NCBI RefSeq assembly: GCF_035953295.1
Contig: NZ_CP108370.1
Span: forward strand, 3,253,001-3,317,000
Reading direction: 5' to 3'
Length of the DNA: 64,000 bases
DNA from: Streptomyces sp. NBC_01335
Lineage (GTDB): Bacteria; Actinomycetota; Actinomycetes; Streptomycetales; Streptomycetaceae
Of the stretch, positions 58,080 through 64,000 are shown piece by piece (position 1 is the first letter of the stretch; every line of letters starts with the position of its first letter). The notes below the pieces were generated by a model. That model did not search any database, was not told the DNA's origin, and saw only the letters and a program-made list of their open reading frames with translations. A program made the translations under genes and the position numbers.

Positions 58080-59678
58080 TCACATCCGGAAGACGCCGAA
58101 GCCGCCGCGGGTGCCTTCGACGGGTGCCGTGTGGATCGCGGACAGGCACATCCCGAGGACGGTCCTGGTGTCGCGGGGGTCGATGACCCCGTCGTCGTAG
58201 AGCCGCCCGGAGAGGAAGACCGGCAGCGACTCGGCCTCGATCTGCTGCTCCACCAGGGCGCGCAGTCCGGCGTCGGCCTCGTCGTCGTACGGGCGGCCCT
58301 TCGCGGCGGCGGAGGCGCGGGCCACGAGGGAGAGAACGCCCGCGAGCTGTTGCGGGCCCATCACGGCGGATTTGCTGCTGGGCCAGGCGAAGAGGAAGCG
58401 GGGGTCGTAGGCGCGTCCGCACATGCCGTAGTGGCCGGCCCCGTAGGAGGCGCCCATCAGCACGGAGAGGTGCGGGACCCTGGAGTTGGAGACCGCGTTG
58501 ATCATCATCGCGCCGTGCTTGATGATGCCGCCCTGTTCGTACTCCTTGCCCACCATGTAGCCGGTGGTGTTGTGCAGGAAGACCAGCGGGATGTCGCGCT
58601 GGTTGGCGAGCTGGATGAACTGGGCGGCCTTCTGCGACTCCTCGCTGAACAGCACCCCCTGCGCGTTGGCGAGGATGCCGACCGGGTAGCCGTGCAGCCG
58701 CGCCCAGCCGGTGACCAGGCTGGTGCCGTAGAGCGGCTTGAAGGCGTCGAAGTCGGAGCCGTCGACGAGCCGGGCGATGACCTCGCGCGGGTCGAACGGC
58801 ACCTTGAGGTCCCCCGGCACGATGCCGAGGAGCTCCTCCTCGTCGTACTTCGGCGGTTCGGCGGGGCCGGGATCGGCGTGCGCCTTGCGCCAGTTGAGGC
58901 GGGCGACGATGCGGCGGGCCTGCCGCAGCGCGTCGTGCTCGTCCACGGCGAAGTGGTCGGCGAGCCCGGAGGTGCGGGCGTGCATCACGGCGCCGCCGAG
59001 CGACTCGTCGTCGCTCTCCTCGCCGGTCGCCATCTTCACCAGCGGCGGGCCGCCGAGGAAGACCTTGGACCGGTCCTTGATCATGACGGTGTGGTCGGAC
59101 ATCCCGGGGACGTACGCGCCTCCGGCGGTGGAGTTGCCGAACACCACGGCCACGGTGGGGGTTCCGGCGGCGGAGAGCCGGGTGAGGTCGCGGAAGAGGG
59201 CCCCGCCGGGGATGAAGATCTCCTTCTGCGAGGGCAGGTCGGCGCCCCCGGACTCCACCAGGCTGACGCAGGGCAGCCGGTTGGCGAAGGCGATCTCGTT
59301 GGCCCGCAGCGCCTTCTTCAGCGTCCACGGGTTCGAGGCGCCGCCGCGTACGGTCGGGTCGTTGGCGGTGATCAGGCACTCGACGCCCTCCACCACCCCG
59401 ATCCCGGTGACGAGCGAGGCGCCCACCGTGTAGTCGCTGCCCCAGCCGGCCAGCGGCGACAGTTCCAGGAACGGGGTGTCCGGGTCGATCAGGAGCTCGA
59501 TCCGCTCGCGGGCGGGCAGCTTCCCGCGCGAACGGTGCCGCGCCACGTACTTCTCGCCGCCCCCGGCCAGCGCCTTCGCGTGCTCGGACGCGAGCGCGTC
59601 GAGCTTGGCGAGCAGGGCGGCCCGGTTGGCGGCGTACTCGGGTCCGGCGGTGTCGAGCCCGGTGGGCAGGACGGTCAT
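58080..59678 (-). CDS. Acyl-CoA carboxylase beta subunit, MCC/GCC type
   Basis: A 532-residue carboxyltransferase. GGAYVPGMSDHTVMIKDRSK and VFLGGPPLVKMATGEESDDE are characteristic of methylcrotonyl- and geranyl-CoA carboxylases rather than acetyl/propionyl enzymes. ANAQGVLFSEESQKAAQFIQ and SYGAGHYGMCGRAYDPRF complete the site. ATG with GGAGG six bases before it. With the alpha subunit it would carboxylate an unsaturated branched acyl-CoA. The adjacent AtuA-like gene favours the geranyl type. Confidence 0.93.
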   Translation of the reverse strand: MTVLPTGLDTAGPEYAANRAALLAKLDALASEHAKALAGGGEKYVARHRSRGKLPARERIELLIDPDTPFLELSPLAGWGSDYTVGASLVTGIGVVEGVECLITANDPTVRGGASNPWTLKKALRANEIAFANRLPCVSLVESGGADLPSQKEIFIPGGALFRDLTRLSAAGTPTVAVVFGNSTAGGAYVPGMSDHTVMIKDRSKVFLGGPPLVKMATGEESDDESLGGAVMHARTSGLADHFAVDEHDALRQARRIVARLNWRKAHADPGPAEPPKYDEEELLGIVPGDLKVPFDPREVIARLVDGSDFDAFKPLYGTSLVTGWARLHGYPVGILANAQGVLFSEESQKAAQFIQLANQRDIPLVFLHNTTGYMVGKEYEQGGIIKHGAMMINAVSNSRVPHLSVLMGASYGAGHYGMCGRAYDPRFLFAWPSSKSAVMGPQQLAGVLSLVARASAAAKGRPYDDEADAGLRALVEQQIEAESLPVFLSGRLYDDGVIDPRDTRTVLGMCLSAIHTAPVEGTRGGFGVFRM

Positions 59679-59740
59679 GCGGTGACCTCCGGTGCGGGAA
59701 TCGAATGCGGGAATCGAATGGGGGGTGGTAGGTGCGCCGC

Positions 59741-61651
59741 TCATTCCGGGTCGAGCAGCGAGACCGGGACTGCCAGATGGCGCGAGCGGAGCCACTCCCC
59801 CAGCGCCTTGGCCTGCGGGTCGAACCGGGCCTGCGCTGCGACACCCTCGCCCAGCAGTCCACGGACGACGAAGTTCACCGCCCGCAGCTGCGGGAGCACA
59901 TGCCGCTCCACATCCAACCCGCCTGTCTCCGGGAGAAGTTCGCGGAACCGCTCGACGGTCAGCTCGTGCGCGAGCCACCGCCAGGCGCGGTCGTCGCGCA
60001 CCCACACCCCGACGTTCGCGTCCCCTCCCTTGTCGCCGCTGCGCGCCCCGGCGAGCAGCCCGAGCGGCACGCGCCGGGTCACCTCGGGCGCCGGCGCGGG
60101 CGGCAGCGGGACCTCCGGCTCCACGAGGTCGAGCACCCGGGTCACCGCCGGCGCGGGCATGGCCTGCCGTGTCCCGTCCGGCAGCACGGCGGTGTGCGCG
60201 ACCTCGGAGGCCGGTACGTAGGCGGCCTCGAAGACCCCGTACGGGGCGCCCTTCCCGGGCGGGGCGGTGACGTGGAACCCGGGGTAGCTGCCGAGGGCCA
60301 GTTCCACCGCGGCCCCGGAGACCGCCCTGCCCACCGCCTCCGGGTCCTGGTCGCGCACCACGAGCCGGAGCAGCGCGCTCGCGGTCTCCTCGGTGGGCGC
60401 GTCGGGGTGGTCGGTGCGGGCCAGCTCCCAGCGGACCTCGGCGGGCGGCTTCCCGGACCGGTCGAGCGCGTCGGCGAACTGCTCCTGCACCAGAAGGGAC
60501 TTGGCCTCGATGTCGAGTCCGGTGAGGACGAAGACGACCTCGTTGCGCCAGCCGCCGAGCCGGTTGAGCCCGACCTTCAGCGTGGGCGGCGGCGCCTCGC
60601 CCCGTACCCCGCTGATCGCGACCCGGTCCGGCCCCTCCTGGGCGAGCCGTACGGTGTCGAGGCGGGCGGTCACGTCGGGTCCCGCGTACCGGGCGCCCCC
60701 GGTCTCGTACAGCAACTGCGCGGTGACGGTGGAGAGGTCGACCACCCCGCCGGTGCCCGGGTGCTTGGTGATGACGGACGAGCCGTCCGCGTGGATCTCG
60801 GCGAGCGGGAAGCCGGGGCGGCGTACGTCGTGGTCGCCGAAGAAGGCGTAGTTCCCACCGGTGGCCTGCGTACCGCACTCCAGGACGTGCCCGGCGACGA
60901 CGGCACCGGCCAGGGCGTCCAGGTCGTCGGGGCCCCAGCCGAAGTGGGCGGCGGCGGGCCCGGTGACCAGGGCGGCGTCGGTGACCCGGCCGGTGACGAC
61001 GATGTCCGCGCCCGCCCGCAGACAGGCGGCGATCCCTGCGCCGCCGAGGTACGCGTTGGCGGTGAGGAACCCCTCGGGCACCGGCCGGCCGTCACCCTCC
61101 ACATGGGCGACCCGCACCGGAATCCCGAGCTTGTCGGCCAACTCCCGCACGGCATCGGCGAGTCCGGCCGGGTTGAGGCCGCCCGCGTTGGCGACGATCT
61201 TCACCCCGCGCTCGACGGCCAGCCCGAGCCCCTCTTCGAGCTGCCGCAGGAAGGTGGTCGCGTACCCGCGCGAGGGGTCCTTCAGACGGCTGCGGCCCAG
61301 GATGAGCATGGTGAGCTCGGCGAGATAGTCGCCGGTCAGGACGTCGAGCGGCCCGCCGGTCAGCATCTCGCGCATCGCGTCGAACCGGTCGCCGTAGAAC
61401 CCTGAGGCGTTGCCGATGCGCAGGGGGGTGGGCGCGGGCGGGTCGAGCGGGTGCGGGCGGGCGGGGTCCGCGACGGGCTCGGTCGGCTCGGTGACGGAGA
61501 CGGGGATCGAGACGGGGAGCGTGAGCGCGGCGGGGGCGTCGACGGAGCCGGGCGCCGCGGTGGGGGTCTGCGCGGCGGGGGTCTGCACAGCGGCGGGGGT
61601 CTGCGCGGCGGGGGTCTGCGCGGACGTGGACGGTACGGGCGGGATGGTCAT
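59741..61651 (-). CDS. atuA: AtuA-like (DUF1446) acyclic terpene utilisation protein
   Basis: A 636-residue protein. An N-terminal low-complexity region (about 1-75) has repeated QTPAA. The DUF1446 domain starts LRIGNASGFYGDRFDAMREM and includes IVANAGGLNPAGLADAV and GADIVVTGRVTDAALVTGP. The C-terminal part has LLAGARSGDKGGDANVGVWV. AtuA is needed for citronellol/geraniol growth in Pseudomonas, but its reaction is unknown. It overlaps the TIGR03084 gene (ATGA) and lies 62 bases before the carboxylase. Confidence 0.88.
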   Translation of the reverse strand: MTIPPVPSTSAQTPAAQTPAAVQTPAAQTPTAAPGSVDAPAALTLPVSIPVSVTEPTEPVADPARPHPLDPPAPTPLRIGNASGFYGDRFDAMREMLTGGPLDVLTGDYLAELTMLILGRSRLKDPSRGYATTFLRQLEEGLGLAVERGVKIVANAGGLNPAGLADAVRELADKLGIPVRVAHVEGDGRPVPEGFLTANAYLGGAGIAACLRAGADIVVTGRVTDAALVTGPAAAHFGWGPDDLDALAGAVVAGHVLECGTQATGGNYAFFGDHDVRRPGFPLAEIHADGSSVITKHPGTGGVVDLSTVTAQLLYETGGARYAGPDVTARLDTVRLAQEGPDRVAISGVRGEAPPPTLKVGLNRLGGWRNEVVFVLTGLDIEAKSLLVQEQFADALDRSGKPPAEVRWELARTDHPDAPTEETASALLRLVVRDQDPEAVGRAVSGAAVELALGSYPGFHVTAPPGKGAPYGVFEAAYVPASEVAHTAVLPDGTRQAMPAPAVTRVLDLVEPEVPLPPAPAPEVTRRVPLGLLAGARSGDKGGDANVGVWVRDDRAWRWLAHELTVERFRELLPETGGLDVERHVLPQLRAVNFVVRGLLGEGVAAQARFDPQAKALGEWLRSRHLAVPVSLLDPE

Positions 61652-62490
61652 ATGGCGTCACTCCCAGGAGCGTTCGAAGGACCGTGCTCGCCCTCTCTTC
61701 TGCCCTCGCGTGGCGCGCGCCCCGCACCCGGCGGCCCGGCGAACGCCTGCGCGATGTCCAGCCAGCCATCGGCCTCGGCGCCGACCGCCCGCAGCGCGAG
61801 GTCGTCGCGGTGGGCGCGCTGGGTCACCAGCAGACAGAAGTCCAGCAGCGGTCCGGTCACCCGCTGCGCCGCACCCTCGGGCCCGTAGGCGATCAACCCG
61901 CCTTCCGGTGCTTCGAGTTCGACCCGGAACGCCTCTCCTGGCGGCGTGGCACCCCGCACGAAGTAGGCGTAGTCCCGGGCCCGTACGCCGATCCTGGCGA
62001 CATGCCGCAGCCGCCCGGTCGGCGCCCGTACGACACCGAGCGCGTCGGCCACGTCCTGCCCGTGCGCCCAGGTCTCCATGAGCCGTGCGGTCGCCATCGA
62101 GGCGAGGCTCATCGGCGGCCCGTACCAGGGGATGCGGGTGCCGGGTGCGGCCTCCCGCAACACCTCCTGGAGCCGCTCCCGCCCGGCCCGCCACCGCCGC
62201 AGCAGCTCCGGCGGCGAGGCGGCCGCGACGGCGGCCACCGCCGCCTCGTCCACGAAGCTGTCCGGCGCGGCGAGCGCGGCCGCCACCTCCGCCCCGAACG
62301 CCCCGGGGTCCGTCGCGGCGGTCACCGCGACCCCGTCGGTCCAGGTCAGATGCGCGATCTGGTGGGCGATCGTCCAGCCGGGCGCAGGGGTCGCCGCCGC
62401 CCACTCCTCTTCACTCAACTCCGCTACGAGCGAGTCGAGTTCCTCGCTTTCGTCCCGCAGATCGTCGATCACGGCGATGGCATCGGACAC
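61648..62490 (-). CDS. TIGR03084-family protein (DinB/MDMPI fold)
   Basis: A 280-residue actinobacterial protein of the wlf/TIGR03084 type in the DinB-like metal-binding fold. IAVIDDLRDESEELDSLVAE leads, then WTIAHQIAHLTWTDGVAV with the first His ligands and METWAHGQDVADALGV with the last. This family is regularly the first gene of AtuA/carboxylase operons in actinobacteria. GTG at 62490 follows GAGGGGAG; the longer frame lacks support. It is the promoter-proximal gene of the eight-gene run. A mycothiol-dependent role is a guess. Confidence 0.88.
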   Translation of the reverse strand: MSDAIAVIDDLRDESEELDSLVAELSEEEWAAATPAPGWTIAHQIAHLTWTDGVAVTAATDPGAFGAEVAAALAAPDSFVDEAAVAAVAAASPPELLRRWRAGRERLQEVLREAAPGTRIPWYGPPMSLASMATARLMETWAHGQDVADALGVVRAPTGRLRHVARIGVRARDYAYFVRGATPPGEAFRVELEAPEGGLIAYGPEGAAQRVTGPLLDFCLLVTQRAHRDDLALRAVGAEADGWLDIAQAFAGPPGAGRAPREGRREGEHGPSNAPGSDAI

Positions 62491-62540
62491 GTGCGCTCCC
62501 CTCGGGGCATGGCGTGGTGCCCCGGAGCATTCCAGCGCCC

Positions 62541-62576
62541 GCAGAAACAAGCAAGCATGCTTGCATGATTTTCTGC
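62541..62576. promoter_or_regulatory. Nested palindromic operator of the catabolic operon
   Basis: The perfect 14-bp palindrome GCAAGCATGCTTGC (62551-62564) is nested inside outer arms GCAGAAA (62541-62547) and TTTCTGC (62570-62576). It lies 51-86 bases upstream of the first gene's GTG, in a locally A+T-richer patch. Size and symmetry suit a TetR dimer or dimer pair. Confidence 0.7.
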
Positions 62577-62610
62577 GGACGCGCTCCTCCCCCGAGCGGC
62601 GGCCGAGCGT

Positions 62611-63441
62611 CTACGGCCGCGCGCCCTCCATGCGGTCGAGCAGCGTCCGGGCTTCGACGGTGCGGCGGTGGTCCGGGCCGAAGGAGGCCAGGCATGCCTC
62701 GTGACCCGCAGCAGCCTTGCGGCGGGCCTCGTATACGCGACCAAGCCCCAACAGGGCTTTGGCGAGGACGAGTTCGACGGCGCCCCGGTCCGCGCGGCGC
62801 TGCTGTTCGGGCAGCGCGCGGTACAGCCTCTCCGCCCCCTGCGCCTCGGCGAGAGCATCTTCGTAGCGGTCCTGGCCGTTGAGACTGCGGGCCAGGCCGA
62901 GCCGCAGGACGAGCGACATCCGGTCAGGCTCGCGACGGGTGGCCAGAACCTCGCGGGCGAGCCTCTCGGCCTCCTGATGACGCCCCTGCCCGTTGAGGGC
63001 GAAGACCAGCCCGTTGCGGGCGGCCACCGCCAGGAGCTTCATCTCCGGGCCGGTACCGCGATCCGCGACCTCGGCGACGGCCGCGCACTCCGCCTCGCAC
63101 TCGGCGTGCCGCCCGAGCGAGGTCATCTGCTGGGCCCGGTCCGAGCGTAGCTTCAGGGTCAGCCAGTGATCGGCCCCGAAAGCCCTGTCGAAGGCGGGCA
63201 GCGCTTCGTCGTAGGCGGCGAGCGCCTCGACGTGACGGCCCTGGGCGCCCGTCGCGAGCGCGGCGATGTTCAGCGCCACCGCCGCGTACGCGTCGCCGTC
63301 GGGCCGCGATCGGGCCACGGTCCGGGCTTCTGCCTCCGCCTCGACGTAACGCCCTGCTTCGTAGAGCGCTTTGGCCTCGGCCACAGGTGTTCCCGTCATC
63401 TTCTGTGCGTCGCTTCGGCCGCGCGATCGGAAGAGTTTCAT
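62611..63441 (-). CDS. TPR-repeat protein, function unknown
   Basis: A 276-residue soluble protein. After a basic start (KLFRSRGRSDAQK) it consists of five to six TPR-like helix pairs: EAKALYEAGRYVEAEAEART, EALAAYDEALPAFDRAFGAD, RNGLVFALNGQGRHQEAERL, GLARSLNGQDRYEDALAEAQ, LAKALLGLGRVYEARRKAA. The GPDHRRTVEARTLLDRM pattern resembles the kinesin-light-chain TPRs of the NTPase at 18.4-21.1 kb. There is no NTPase domain. ATG at 63441 is uncertain; an upstream ATG at 63453 is close. Confidence 0.8.
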   Translation of the reverse strand: MKLFRSRGRSDAQKMTGTPVAEAKALYEAGRYVEAEAEARTVARSRPDGDAYAAVALNIAALATGAQGRHVEALAAYDEALPAFDRAFGADHWLTLKLRSDRAQQMTSLGRHAECEAECAAVAEVADRGTGPEMKLLAVAARNGLVFALNGQGRHQEAERLAREVLATRREPDRMSLVLRLGLARSLNGQDRYEDALAEAQGAERLYRALPEQQRRADRGAVELVLAKALLGLGRVYEARRKAAAGHEACLASFGPDHRRTVEARTLLDRMEGARP

Positions 63442-63524
63442 GACCGGGAGCATACAAATGCCGCGCAGGCTGTCCGACCCGCCAAAAGACGGCATCCATA
63501 GGGCACTTGCCGTCGCCCTCCACG

Positions 63525-64000
63525 TCACGGAGCGGTGAGCGGTGCCGCACCGATGAGCCGGGTCACCGTCCCCGTTCCGGCGGCGCGCCCCCGGAAGCGG
63601 AACGCGAAGTGCCACCCGCTCTCCAGAGCCACCGCCCCGTCCAGGGCGACCGTCACACAGGCCGTGTGCAGCGGGTGGAGCACGTCCGTACCCGGTGCCA
63701 GTGTCACGGTGCCCCGCACCCCGTCCACTCCGAAGTGGAAGACGAGCGCGTCACCGGTACGGACCTCCGCGCCGCCCTGCTCCTCCGGCAGCAGGGCGAG
63801 GGCTGCGGCGAAGGAGCTGTGCGCCCCGATCGTGCCCGGCTGCGCGAGCACCCGCCCCCGCACGGCCGCGTCCGCCACGGAGTGGGGCAGCAGGAGGCCG
63901 ACGTTCCCTCCCGCCTCTCCGACACGTGTGGGTGTGCGGCCCGGCCCCTCGATCCCGGCGACGCGGACGGGCGTGCCGGTGCGTTCACCACCGACGATCT
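63525..64000 (-). CDS. EF-Tu-like protein, C-terminal part, cut by window edge
   Basis: The frame reads through the right edge. The visible 157 residues match EF-Tu domains 2-3: TPVRVAGIEGPGR, then EAGGNVGLLLPHSVADAAVR and GRVLAQPGTIGAHSSFAAAL (EF-Tu: GQVLAKPG.I..H..F.A.V). The strand pattern ends ESGWHFAFRFRGRAAGTGTV before TRLIG. Domain 3 is shorter and far more divergent than in true Tuf, lacking the long aminoacyl-tRNA-contact loops in familiar form. It is therefore an EF-Tu-related paralogue, not the main factor. The GTPase domain, if present, lies outside. Confidence 0.75.
   Translation of the reverse strand, partial: IVGGERTGTPVRVAGIEGPGRTPTRVGEAGGNVGLLLPHSVADAAVRGRVLAQPGTIGAHSSFAAALALLPEEQGGAEVRTGDALVFHFGVDGVRGTVTLAPGTDVLHPLHTACVTVALDGAVALESGWHFAFRFRGRAAGTGTVTRLIGAAPLTAP

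Noticed and set aside
1..64000. CRISPR array, prophage or insertion sequence
   Set aside because: No regularly spaced repeats, integrase, transposase or phage structural genes were seen.

Overview
The window is about 73% G+C with strongly biased third codon positions, many GTG starts, GTGA/ATGA gene overlaps and no tRNA, rRNA, CRISPR array or transposase. It reads as Streptomyces chromosomal core. Gene content and order, from memory, match the S. coelicolor A3(2) segment from about SCO4424 down to about SCO4380, inverted here: afsK at the left, dmdR1 and the SIS sugar-phosphate gene in the middle, the 4-coumarate-CoA-ligase-like operon at the right. No window position is known, so that mapping is inference.

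Layout. 0.4-6.2 kb: a small membrane protein, the AfsK Ser/Thr kinase and an MMPL exporter. 6.6-12.1 kb: a convergent histidine kinase/response regulator pair, a lipoprotein, a VOC protein, a TetR regulator and a PNPOx-like flavoprotein. 12.2-18.5 kb: a secreted tyrosine phosphatase, a transglutaminase-like protein, an FKBP, HtpX plus PspAB, a DUF3592-like protein and an FMO-like oxidoreductase. 18.4-21.5 kb: a STAND (NB-ARC/TPR) NTPase coupled by a GTGA overlap to a two-TM protein; the pair shares a short repeated motif. 21.6-26 kb: two MFS exporters, a small membrane protein and a GlxA/AraC-type regulator. 26-30.7 kb: a sigma-regulation island (HATPase, EF-hand protein, STAS protein, ECF-like sigma, ZAS anti-sigma). 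30.8-41.6 kb: PurU, a SCO4402-family protein, a substrate-binding lipoprotein, a Pro/Gln-rich membrane protein, an NsdA-like regulator, a PrimPol protein, an ABC exporter and an alpha/beta-hydrolase lacking its nucleophile.

42.4-48.1 kb: the iron regulator DmdR1 with a long antisense ORF, a SIS-domain aminosugar-phosphate enzyme behind a DasR-like operator, a PAS protein, a short structured transcript with a near-perfect Shine-Dalgarno sequence, PdxH and a citrate-synthase-like enzyme. 48.1-51.6 kb: a tightly overlapped ABC transporter operon plus a secreted protein, next to an A+T-richer gap. 51.6-62.5 kb: an eight-gene catabolic run (TIGR03084 protein, AtuA-like, MCC/GCC-type carboxylase beta and alpha, acyl-CoA dehydrogenase, acyl-CoA ligase, enoyl-CoA hydratase, TetR) behind a nested palindromic operator; it resembles acyclic-terpene or branched-acyl-CoA degradation. 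The right edge holds a TPR protein and the C-terminal part of an EF-Tu-like protein.

The two signals I rate highest are the NLR-like gene pair with matching motifs (18.4-21.5 kb) and the small structured transcript at 45.75-45.98 kb.
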